Source of the DNA: Solirubrobacterales bacterium
GTDB lineage: Bacteria > Actinomycetota > Thermoleophilia > Solirubrobacterales > Solirubrobacteraceae
Direction: 5' to 3'
Length of the DNA: 6,406 nt
Assembly (NCBI GenBank): GCA_013813955.1
Contig: JACCQW010000028.1
Location: 1 to 6,406, forward strand
A model generated the notes under the pieces. That model saw only the letters and a list, made by a program, of their open reading frames with translations. It searched no databases and was not told the origin of the DNA. This document shows positions 1 through 6,161 of this stretch, piece by piece (position 1 is the stretch's first letter; each line of letters starts with the position of its first letter). A program made the translations under genes and the position numbers.

Positions 1-1
1 C

Positions 2-100
2 CCGCAGGGACCGCGGCGAGCGCCGCCGCGACCGCCCGCACCCGCGTCGTCCGCGCCCCGGTCCCGCGACCCCCGCGAGGCGGAGTTCGGGATCGGCTAG
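2..100 (+). CDS. Possible C-terminal tail of a convergent gene (partial, unrecognised)
   Basis: A plus-strand frame enters from the left edge and stops with TAG at 98-100. It encodes a Pro/Ala/Arg-rich stretch followed by a short tail ending REAEFGIG. From about position 41 onward every third codon base is G or C, and A/T falls only at first and second codon positions, as expected for real coding DNA here. Before position 41 the pattern is poor, with A at four third positions. If real, it is the end of a protein with a proline-rich linker, convergent with otsA and sharing its CTAG stop. The family cannot be recognised from 32 residues. A competing reading is a minus-strand gene starting at a GTG at 41. 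Low confidence. Confidence 0.3.
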   Translation, partial: PQGPRRAPPRPPAPASSAPRSRDPREAEFGIG

Positions 101-1572
101 CCCGCGTCCCCGGTCCCGATCTTGGCCACGCCCTTGGCGCGGATGTCGGCGATCTGCTCGTCGATCCAGTCGCCCGGGTCGCGGGCGGTGACGATCTCCT
201 TCAGGCCGTCGGCACGGCGCCGGCGCTCGTCCTGGGACATGGTGAGCGCGGCGTGGATCGAGTCCGCCGTCTCCTGGATGTCGAACGGGTTGACGCTCAG
301 CGCGCACCTGCCGAGCTCCTCGTGCGCGCCGGTGTTCTCCGACAGGATCGAGACCCCGGAGCGCTCGTTGACCAGCGGGCCCTCCTTGGCCACGAGGTTC
401 ATGCCGTCGAACATGGCGTTGACGATCATCACGTCGTAGTGCTTGTAGGCGGCCACCGCCTCCTCGAGGTCGTCGCGCAGCTTGAGCTGGATCGGCATCC
501 AGTCCGGCGTGCCGTGGCGGTGGTTGACGACCGCCACGAGCGCCTCGATCCGCTCGAGGTACTCGGCGTACTCCGGCACGTCCATCCGCGACGGCATGAG
601 CTGCGCGATGAACGTCACCTTCTCGCGGAACTCCGGATGCTGCTCGAGGAACAGGTCGAAGGCACTGAAGCCGCGCAGGACGTTCTTGGAGAGGTCCGCC
701 CGGTCGACGCGCAGGATCAGGTGGTCGCGCCTGCGGCGCAGGAGCTCGGACTCGAACTGCTTCGTCCGCGCGCTGCGCGCCACCTTCTGCGTGGCGCGGT
801 AGTCGATCGGCAGCGGGTAGGCGCGCACCCACACCTCGCGGTCGCCGCAGATGACGATGCCCTTCTCGAAGTCGACGTCGAGGTCCATGAGGTCCCGGCA
901 GCACTGCAGGAAGTTCCACCGGTACGAGCGCGTGTGGAAGCCGATGATGTCGTTGGCCAGCAGCCCCTCGAAGATCTCGTGGCGGATGCGCGTGGGCAGC
1001 ACGCGCCAGGCGTCGGGCTGCGTCCACGGGATGTGGATGAAGTGGTGAAGGAACACGTCCGGGCGTGCCTTGCGCACGAGGCCGGGCAGCGTGTAGAGGT
1101 GGTAGTCGTGGACCATGACGACCGGCTCCTCATCGCCGGCGATCTGCTCGACCACCGCTTCGGCGAGATCCTCGTTGACCACGTTGTAGCCGTACTCGAA
1201 TGCCTCGACCTCGTGGCGGCGGATGTCCGGCGCGTTGGACAGGTCCCACAGGTAGTGCTGGATGAACCAGAGCATCGGGTTCGCGAAGACGTTGTAGAAG
1301 CGCTCGTAGGCCTCGGCGTCGGAGGTCACGAGGCGCACCTGGTACTCGCTCCCGTCGGGCGTGCGGACGTCGAACGGCACGCCGCCGTTCTCGCGTGCCT
1401 TGGCCACGTCGCCGTCGGTCATCGCCGAGGCGATCCAGACCGCCTCGCGGTGCGAGGCCAGGCCGGTGAGCGCGGTGACCAGGCCGCCGCTGCCGCGCGT
1501 GAACGAGCCGTCGTCGTCGAACGTCACCGGCCCGCGGTTGGACACCAGGACGAGCGGCGCGGCCTCGGACAT
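97..1572 (-). CDS. otsA: Trehalose-6-phosphate synthase, GT20 family (OtsA-like, actinobacterial variant)
   Basis: OtsA transfers glucose from a nucleotide sugar (classically UDP-glucose) to glucose-6-phosphate to give trehalose-6-phosphate in the cytoplasm. The product is 491 aa, close to the usual length of about 475. Family motifs appear in order: SNRGP (R13), a GSGG turn (28-30), the Y93/W102 acceptor region, VHDYH (D156), HIPW (H180), GFHT (211-214), and DGMNLVAKE at 389-397, which holds the donor-binding D389 and E397. Two places depart from E. coli OtsA: the W40 region reads WIASA instead of WxGW, and the phosphate-binding R...K pair lies in RVDRADLSK (R288, K296), eight residues apart instead of five. 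The ATG at 1572 is chosen because VLVSNRGP must lie near the N-terminus; it overlaps the treT stop by one base (TGATG). No Shine-Dalgarno is seen, so translation probably reinitiates after treT. The acceptor or donor may differ from the classical enzyme; a pseudoglycosyltransferase is less likely. No otsB follows within the window. Confidence 0.92.
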   Translation of the reverse strand: MSEAAPLVLVSNRGPVTFDDDGSFTRGSGGLVTALTGLASHREAVWIASAMTDGDVAKARENGGVPFDVRTPDGSEYQVRLVTSDAEAYERFYNVFANPMLWFIQHYLWDLSNAPDIRRHEVEAFEYGYNVVNEDLAEAVVEQIAGDEEPVVMVHDYHLYTLPGLVRKARPDVFLHHFIHIPWTQPDAWRVLPTRIRHEIFEGLLANDIIGFHTRSYRWNFLQCCRDLMDLDVDFEKGIVICGDREVWVRAYPLPIDYRATQKVARSARTKQFESELLRRRRDHLILRVDRADLSKNVLRGFSAFDLFLEQHPEFREKVTFIAQLMPSRMDVPEYAEYLERIEALVAVVNHRHGTPDWMPIQLKLRDDLEEAVAAYKHYDVMIVNAMFDGMNLVAKEGPLVNERSGVSILSENTGAHEELGRCALSVNPFDIQETADSIHAALTMSQDERRRRADGLKEIVTARDPGDWIDEQIADIRAKGVAKIGTGDAG

Positions 1573-2816
1573 CAGCGCGAGTTGGAGCTCTGCAGCTCGG
1601 AGAAGATCTTCAGATAGTCGCGCAGGTAGCGCGGGGTGAGGAAGTTCTTGCGCACGTGCTCCTTGCCGCGGCGACCGAGTGCCTTGCCCAGCGCCGGGTC
1701 CTTGAGGATGTCCAGCGCCCGCGCCGCACACGAGTCGACGCTGTCCACCAGGTACCCGGAGATCCCGTTCTCGATCTGCAGCGGGATGCCGCCCACGTTG
1801 CCGCCGATGAACGGGCGCCCCTTCCAGATCGCCTCGGTGACCGTGAGGCCGAAGCCCTCACGTGTCGACTTCTGGACGAGCACGTCGGAATGCGACTGGA
1901 ACGCGTTGACCTCGATCGCGCCGACATTGTTGAAATTGTTGAGGATGTGGATGTCCGGGTCGCCGCCGGCGTGGGCGATCGTCGCGTTGAAGAAGTCCCA
2001 GCCCTCGGGGTCGTCGGAGGCCATCGAGCCCACCAGCGCGAGCTGCACCTCGGGCAGCTCCTCCTTGACGATCCGGTAGGCGTCGATGACGCCGAGCGGG
2101 TCCTTCCACGGGTCGAAGCGCGAGACCTGCGTGATCAGCGGCCGGTCGACGTCGATGCCGAACTGCTGGCAGACGTAGGACGCGTCGTCGGGCGACAGGG
2201 CCATGTTCTTGGGGGCCAGCGGGTCGATCGCCGGCGGCACGATGTTGACCGTGCCGCCCATGCCCTCCGGCACGTAGTCGGGAACGTGGAAGACGGATTG
2301 CGGGTAGTCCTTGATGTAGGGCAGCAGCCGCTGGATCGTCGCCGGGTTGGGCGTGGACACGTCGATGTGACAGCGCCAGATCCAGCCCTTGGCCTTCTCG
2401 GGCACGAGCTGGAAGACGGCCGCAGGCTGCGGGTCGTGCACGAGCGCGACGTCCCAGCCGCCCACCAGCTCGCGCGAGTTCATCTCGTTGTAGCGCTGCC
2501 ACGTGTCCCACTGCGCCTCGGTGAGGTCGTCGGGCGCGCCCTGCAGCGCGTTGTGCATGAGCTTGGTCGCGTTGAAGAACTCCTCGCGGCCGTAGATGAC
2601 CTGCCACTCGACCTCCAGCCCGACGTCCTTCATCAGCGGGACGAGCGTGTAGAGGATCTCCGCGACGCCGCCGCCGAACGCGGTGGCCGACAGGTGCAGC
2701 ACGCGCGCCCCCTTCAGCGGCTCGGCGAGGGCGCGGATCTCCTCGATGAGGTCGCGGCCACAGATGTGTGTGTAGTCGGCGAGCGTCTTGGAGCCGACGG
2801 CGACGGGCTGGAGCAC
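1572..2816 (-). CDS. treT: Trehalose synthase TreT (GT4 glycosyltransferring trehalose synthase)
   Basis: TreT joins NDP-glucose and free glucose directly to trehalose, bypassing trehalose-6-phosphate; in some archaea it also runs in reverse. The product is 414 aa, as is typical. The N-terminal Rossmann domain has GGGVAE (48-53), which binds the donor phosphates, then WQVIYGREEFFNATK (71-85) and HNALQG (88-93), typical of TreT. HDPQP (127-131) and a WRCHID segment (147-152) follow. The C-terminal domain has SRFDPWKDP (232-240) and the GT-B E-x7-E motif REGFGLTVTE (E320 and E328). No signal peptide or membrane segment is visible, so it is cytoplasmic. The GTG start at 2816 keeps the usual TreT N-terminus. 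No Shine-Dalgarno precedes it, but a TACACT hexamer does, suggesting a leaderless transcript. It lies 27 bases after the protease gene and is coupled to otsA. A maltose/trehalose phosphorylase-like role is possible but the motifs favour TreT. Confidence 0.93.
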   Translation of the reverse strand: MLQPVAVGSKTLADYTHICGRDLIEEIRALAEPLKGARVLHLSATAFGGGVAEILYTLVPLMKDVGLEVEWQVIYGREEFFNATKLMHNALQGAPDDLTEAQWDTWQRYNEMNSRELVGGWDVALVHDPQPAAVFQLVPEKAKGWIWRCHIDVSTPNPATIQRLLPYIKDYPQSVFHVPDYVPEGMGGTVNIVPPAIDPLAPKNMALSPDDASYVCQQFGIDVDRPLITQVSRFDPWKDPLGVIDAYRIVKEELPEVQLALVGSMASDDPEGWDFFNATIAHAGGDPDIHILNNFNNVGAIEVNAFQSHSDVLVQKSTREGFGLTVTEAIWKGRPFIGGNVGGIPLQIENGISGYLVDSVDSCAARALDILKDPALGKALGRRGKEHVRKNFLTPRYLRDYLKIFSELQSSNSR

Positions 2817-2822
2817 CGGCGC

Positions 2823-2828
2823 AGTGTA
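2823..2828 (-). promoter_or_regulatory. Candidate internal leaderless promoter (-10, TACACT) for treT
   Basis: The gap between the protease stop and the treT start reads CTACACTGCGCCGG on the minus strand before GTG. TACACT fits the actinobacterial -10 form TAnnnT. With its last T at -7, position +1 is 2816, the G of the GTG start codon. This spacing is the hallmark of leaderless genes, and treT also lacks a Shine-Dalgarno. No -35 box is recognisable at the usual distance. This suggests treT-otsA can be transcribed separately from the upstream genes. Inference from sequence only. Confidence 0.4.
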
Positions 2829-2843
2829 GAGAAGGGCCGGGCC

Positions 2844-4034
2844 TCAGGGCCGGGCGCGCGGGCGGCCGGTCTGCTCGGGCCGCTTGCCCAGCGTGACGTC
2901 CACCTTGCGGCGCTCGCCGTCGCGGTAGACCTCGAGCGTGACCTCCTCGCCGGGTTCGAAGCGCAGCAGCTCGACGCTGAGGTCCGCCTCGTCGTCGAGC
3001 GCGGTGCCCTCGACCTCCGTGATGATGTCGCCGCCGTCGCTGACCGTGCGCGCCTGGAAGCGCTCCTCGTCGTCGCCCGCGCGCAGCCCCGCCTTCTCGG
3101 CCGGCCCTCCGTCGACGACCTCCTGCACCCATGCGCCCTTGCGCACGGGCAGGTCGAAGCGCTCGGCGAGCTGCGGGTAGATCTGCGTCGTGGAGACGCC
3201 CAGGAACGAGTACTCGATCTTCCCGTCGTCGCGCAGCTCTGAGAGCACGCGCCGGACGGTGTCGACCGGGACCGCGTAGCCGACGCCCTCGCCGCCGCCC
3301 GACGTCGAGCGGATCTGCGAGTTGATGCCCAGCACCCGACCCTTGGCGTTGACCAGCGGGCCGCCGGAGTTGCCACGGTTGATGGCCGCGTCGGTCTGGA
3401 TCGCGCCAACGATCTGAAAGCCCGTCAGCGACTCGATCGCCCGGTCGGTGGCCGAGACGACGCCGACCGACAGCGACTGCGGCTCCCCGAAGGGGGAGCC
3501 GATGGCGGCGACCGGAGAGCCGACGGCCAGCTCGCGCGTGGTGCCCAGCGGCAGCGGGCGCAGGGTCAGTCCCTCAGGGTCGATCTTCAGCAGCGCGACG
3601 TCGGAGTTGGGGTCGAAGCCGACGATCTTCGCCGGCACCTGGTTGCCGTCGGCGAACGCGACGTAGACCTCACGCGCCCTGCGGATGTCTCCGCCCTCGC
3701 CTGCGGTGACCACGTGCGCGTTCGTGGCGATCTCGCCCCCCTCGTCGACCACGAAGCCCGAGCCGACGCCCTGGCCGCCCTCGTCGCCTCCGAGCAGGCC
3801 CCCGCCGCCACCGAGCACGCTGAACACCGTCACGACACCTGGCGCCTCGCGCTCGTAGATGCCCACTGGATCGAAGCCGCCCTTCTCGCCGATCTGCTTG
3901 ACGACCTCCACGCGCGTGTTGCGCTCGACGGTCTCGGTGCGACCGGACCGGTCCGCGGAATCACCGCCGCTGCTCCCGCAGGCTGCGAGAGCGAGCGCGG
4001 TCAGGACCGCGAGCGGCGGGGCGAGGCGCCTCAC
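2844..4034 (-). CDS. htrA: HtrA/DegP-type serine protease, predicted lipoprotein with PDZ domain
   Basis: A trypsin-like protease of the HtrA/DegP family that degrades or guards misfolded proteins outside the cytoplasmic membrane. The 396-aa product begins with a lipoprotein signal peptide ending in LAAC (residues 16-19), so Cys19 is probably lipidated; GSSGGDS follows as a flexible tether. The chymotrypsin-fold domain spans about 55-265 with the full triad: His107 in TNAHVV, Asp145 in NSDVALLKID and Ser223 in GNSGGPL. A glycine-rich insert (about 74-89) sits just before the GSGFVV strand, at the place of the variable LA loop. One PDZ domain spans about 275-385 (AGLRAGD near 315-321, GGDIITEVEG near 334-343). 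The GTG start at 4034 overlaps the kinase stop (GTGA), indicating translational coupling; no strong Shine-Dalgarno is seen. The regulator-kinase-protease order resembles mycobacterial mprA-mprB-pepD, so it is probably an effector and possibly a feedback element of the adjacent sensor. Actinobacterial relatives are often transmembrane proteins, so lipid anchoring is notable. Confidence 0.93.
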   Translation of the reverse strand: MRRLAPPLAVLTALALAACGSSGGDSADRSGRTETVERNTRVEVVKQIGEKGGFDPVGIYEREAPGVVTVFSVLGGGGGLLGGDEGGQGVGSGFVVDEGGEIATNAHVVTAGEGGDIRRAREVYVAFADGNQVPAKIVGFDPNSDVALLKIDPEGLTLRPLPLGTTRELAVGSPVAAIGSPFGEPQSLSVGVVSATDRAIESLTGFQIVGAIQTDAAINRGNSGGPLVNAKGRVLGINSQIRSTSGGGEGVGYAVPVDTVRRVLSELRDDGKIEYSFLGVSTTQIYPQLAERFDLPVRKGAWVQEVVDGGPAEKAGLRAGDDEERFQARTVSDGGDIITEVEGTALDDEADLSVELLRFEPGEEVTLEVYRDGERRKVDVTLGKRPEQTGRPRARP

Positions 4035-5428
4035 GCCGGCAGCTCGAGAGAGAAGGTCGTGTGCCCGGGCGTGGGGTCGACGGCCAGCGAGCCGTCCATC
4101 CGCTCGGCGAGCTCGCGGGCGATCGCGAGACCGAGGCCGGAGCCCTGCGCGTCGTCTGAGGTGAAGAACGGCTCGAAGACGCGGGCGATCGCGTCGCTGC
4201 GGATGCCGGGGCCCCCGTCGCGCACGGCCAGGCTCACCGCGCCGTTCTCGCGCGCGGCGGTCACGACCATGTCGGTTCCCGCCGGTGTGTGGGTCAACGC
4301 GTTGTCGATGAGTATGCGCAGGACCTGGGCCACCCGCTCAGGATCGCAGACGGCCTGGATCGGCTGTCCGCCGAGGCGCAGCTCGAGGTGCGAGTCGTGC
4401 TTGTCCAGCGCGGGGATGAACTCCGCGGTGACCGTGCGCGCGAGCACGCCGAGGTCGGTGGCCTCGGGGCGCAGCTCCAGCGAGCCGGCCTCCAGCCGGG
4501 AGAGATCCAGTAGGTCAGTGGCGAGCTTTCCCAGGCGGTCGACCTGCTCGCGGACCACCCCGACGAACTGCCTGCGCGTGTCGTCGTCGAGCTCCTCGTC
4601 CTGCAGCAGCTCCAGGAACCCGCCGAGAGAGAAGATCGGCGTGCGCAGCTCGTGCGAGGCGGTCGCGATGAAGCGCTTGCGCGCCGACTCCAGCTGGCCG
4701 AGCTGGCGCTGCATGTCGTCCAGCGCCCGGGCGAGCTGGCCGAGCTCGTCGTCCTGGTCGGCGGGGAACGTCGCGGTGAAGTCGCCCCGGGCGACCTTGT
4801 CGGCGCCCTCCTCCAGCACCTTCACGCGCCGGGCGATCGTGCGCGAGACCAGAAAGCCGCCGACCAGGGCGAGCAGCAGCCCCAGTCCGCCGGCCACGAG
4901 GATCTGGCGGCGGATGAGCCCGACGTTGCCCTGCACGTCGGCCAGCGGGTCGGAGAACACGGCCACGCGGCTGACGGTCAGCCCGTCGCGGATCGGCCGG
5001 GCGACCTGGCCGAGCAGCCCGTCGGCGGAGGACTCCGAGCCGGCCGCCGGCCGGCCGGTCCGTGCGGCGACCTCGGCGACCTCGAACTGCAGGTCCTCGA
5101 TCTCGACCTGCGTGGTGGAGTCCGAGAAGACCGCCAGCTGCAGGCCCTGCGTCCCATCGCCGACCGACAGCAGCGTCACGCGCGTGCTCGTGCGGTCGGC
5201 GACCGACACGACGGCCTGGTCGATGCGCCGGTTGCTGGCGTTGTCGCGCACGACGTCGGCGATCAGCGGTGTGAAGGCCTCGGCGGTCTCCGCCAGCGAG
5301 CGCAGCTTCTGCTCGCGCAGCGAGGACTCCAGCTGGGGCGTCACGTAGAAGAAGACGACGGTGACGGCGACGAGCGTGACGCCGAAGAACAGCAGCGTCA
5401 GCCGGGTGCGCAGGGAGCGCAGCCGCAT
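4031..5428 (-). CDS. Sensor histidine kinase (two TM segments, HAMP, HisKA, HATPase_c)
   Basis: Membrane sensor kinase that autophosphorylates on histidine and passes phosphate to the regulator encoded just upstream. Counting from the ATG at 5428 (465 aa): TM1 is about 11-30, an extracytoplasmic region about 31-172, TM2 about 174-196, and HAMP about 193-250 (includes DELGQLARALDDMQ). The H-box SHELRTP carries His259; the N-box is DNALTHTP (N376), G1 is DGGPGI (404-409), the F-box is FEPFF (418-422) and G2 is GSGLGLAIA (429-437). All catalytic boxes are intact. The ATG at 5428 is preferred because GAGGTG precedes it at good spacing; a GTG at 5434, two codons upstream and also preceded by a GGAG, is the alternative. 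It follows the regulator by a few bases and overlaps the protease start. Its ligand is unknown: the outer region has no recognised sensory fold. The family resembles MprB/BaeS-type envelope-stress kinases. Confidence 0.93.
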   Translation of the reverse strand: MRLRSLRTRLTLLFFGVTLVAVTVVFFYVTPQLESSLREQKLRSLAETAEAFTPLIADVVRDNASNRRIDQAVVSVADRTSTRVTLLSVGDGTQGLQLAVFSDSTTQVEIEDLQFEVAEVAARTGRPAAGSESSADGLLGQVARPIRDGLTVSRVAVFSDPLADVQGNVGLIRRQILVAGGLGLLLALVGGFLVSRTIARRVKVLEEGADKVARGDFTATFPADQDDELGQLARALDDMQRQLGQLESARKRFIATASHELRTPIFSLGGFLELLQDEELDDDTRRQFVGVVREQVDRLGKLATDLLDLSRLEAGSLELRPEATDLGVLARTVTAEFIPALDKHDSHLELRLGGQPIQAVCDPERVAQVLRILIDNALTHTPAGTDMVVTAARENGAVSLAVRDGGPGIRSDAIARVFEPFFTSDDAQGSGLGLAIARELAERMDGSLAVDPTPGHTTFSLELPA

Positions 5429-5431
5429 CGG

Positions 5432-5437
5432 CACCTC
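5432..5437 (-). promoter_or_regulatory. Shine-Dalgarno site for the histidine kinase (GAGGTG)
   Basis: The minus strand reads TGAGGTGCCGATG here. GAGGTG matches the anti-Shine-Dalgarno sequence and lies three bases before the ATG at 5428, leaving five bases between its GAGG core and the start codon. It overlaps the regulator's TGA stop, which implies translational coupling. It also contains the alternative GTG start at 5434, so it decides the start call in favour of 5428. Confidence 0.5.
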
Positions 5438-6149
5438 ATCGCTCCGTGTCGCGGAAGCGGTAGCCGACGCCGCGGACCGTGAACAAGAAGTCGGGCTGCC
5501 TGGGATCGGACTCGACCTTCTCGCGCAGATGGCGGATGTGCACGTCGATCGTGCGCGGGTCGCGGTAGGCGCTGTCGCCCCAGATGCGCGTGAGCAGCAT
5601 CTCGCGGGTGAACACGCGGCCGGGGTTGCGCGCCAGCGCGGCGAGGATCTCGAACTCGACGAACGTGGTCTGCACGTCGGCGCCGTGGACGTGCACGGCG
5701 CGCTTGGCGAAGTCGATGCGCAGGCCGGCGATCTCCAGCGGCGGCTCGTCGGAGGGCTCCTCGTCGTCGCGCTGCATGCCGGCGCGCCGCAGCGCGGCCT
5801 TGACCCGGCTGCGGAACTCGCGCATGGAGAACGGCTTGGTGATGTAGTCGTCGGCGCCGAGCTCCAAGCCGACGACCTTGTCGATCTCCTCGTTCTTGGC
5901 GGTGAGCATGATGATCGGCACGGTGCTCTTGGCGCGCACGCGGCGGCAGACCTCGAGGCCGTCGAGCTTGGGCATCATCAGGTCCAGCACCACGAGGTCG
6001 TAGGAGCCCTCGTCGAAGCGTGCGAGCGCCTCGCGCCCGTCCCCGGCCTGCACGACCTCGTAGCCGTCCTTGCGCAGCGGATAGGAGAGCAGGGTCTGGA
6101 TCGCGTTCTCGTCGTCGACGAGCAGGATGCGGGGAGCACGATCGACCAT
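5436..6149 (-). CDS. OmpR/PhoB-family response regulator
   Basis: DNA-binding response regulator, partner of the kinase downstream. Counting from the ATG at 6149 (237 aa, normal for the family): the receiver domain spans 6-120 with acidic residues D12/D13 (VDDE), phospho-acceptor D56 in VVLDLMMP, T83 in MLTAK and K105 in TKPF, all intact. A short acidic linker (128-137, DDEEPSDEPP) leads to a winged-helix DNA-binding domain (138-235) with RVFTREMLL, the recognition-helix segment RTIDVHIRHLREKVE and the wing VRGVGYRF. The ATG at 6149 gives the standard N-terminus, a few residues before RILLVDDE; in-frame ATGs at 6173 and 6188 would overlap the divergent gene. GGGG directly abuts the start but is too close to act as a normal Shine-Dalgarno, so translation may be leaderless. 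It is the first gene of the apparent five-gene operon and, by family habit, probably regulates its own promoter. It is most like MprA among familiar regulators; orthology is not established. Confidence 0.95.
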   Translation of the reverse strand: MVDRAPRILLVDDENAIQTLLSYPLRKDGYEVVQAGDGREALARFDEGSYDLVVLDLMMPKLDGLEVCRRVRAKSTVPIIMLTAKNEEIDKVVGLELGADDYITKPFSMREFRSRVKAALRRAGMQRDDEEPSDEPPLEIAGLRIDFAKRAVHVHGADVQTTFVEFEILAALARNPGRVFTREMLLTRIWGDSAYRDPRTIDVHIRHLREKVESDPRQPDFLFTVRGVGYRFRDTER

Positions 6150-6154
6150 CCCCA

Positions 6155-6161
6155 ATAGTGT
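6155..6161. promoter_or_regulatory. Candidate bidirectional promoter: overlapping -10 elements on both strands
   Basis: The 22-base gap between the divergent starts contains an A/T-richer core. On the plus strand TAGTGT (6156-6161) fits TAnnnT; on the minus strand CACTAT (6160-6155) fits a weaker -10 with A at the second and T at the last position. Expected starts lie about 4 bases before the plus-strand ATG at 6172 and within a base or two of the minus-strand ATG at 6149, so both transcripts would have almost no leader. No clear -35 box is visible on either side. Inference from sequence only. Confidence 0.4.

Noticed and set aside
12..30. Seven-base-pair GC hairpin downstream of otsA as a terminator
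   Set aside because: The stem CGCGGCG/CGCCGCG with a 5-base loop is perfect but has no T-run on the minus strand side and lies in a stretch where such pairings are expected by composition.
1..41. Minus-strand gene starting at GTG 41 with a signal-peptide-like VRAVAAALAAVPAG
   Set aside because: A/T placement within 1-41 does fit this frame, but there is no Shine-Dalgarno, only 13 residues are visible, and Ala/Val-rich stretches are common in GC-rich DNA. Left open rather than annotated; it competes with the plus-strand tail.
97..1572. OtsA homologue as a VldE-like pseudoglycosyltransferase
   Set aside because: No aminocyclitol pathway genes are nearby, the context is TreT, and the DGMNLVAKE donor loop is intact; kept only as a remote alternative.
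1573..1731. Upstream start at 1731 extending OtsA by 53 residues
   Set aside because: The extension overlaps treT coding sequence, has no family similarity, and puts SNRGP far from the N-terminus.
2837..2853. Hairpin around the protease stop codon as a terminator
   Set aside because: Short stem with a G-G mismatch (CCGG, then CC/GG around a 3-base loop) and only a weak pyrimidine tract after it; not convincing as an intrinsic terminator.
253..5348. Long plus-strand open frames opposite the minus genes (253-1617, 1656-3242, 3714-5348)
   Set aside because: They are antisense to genes with full family motifs, and their products are rich in Arg, Val, Leu, Asp and His with no domain. Stop codons are simply rare in such GC-rich DNA.
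5361..6158. Plus-strand open frame opposite the response regulator
   Set aside because: Mirror image of the regulator's biased codons; repetitive Val/Ala/Leu/Asp/Gly-rich product without a domain.
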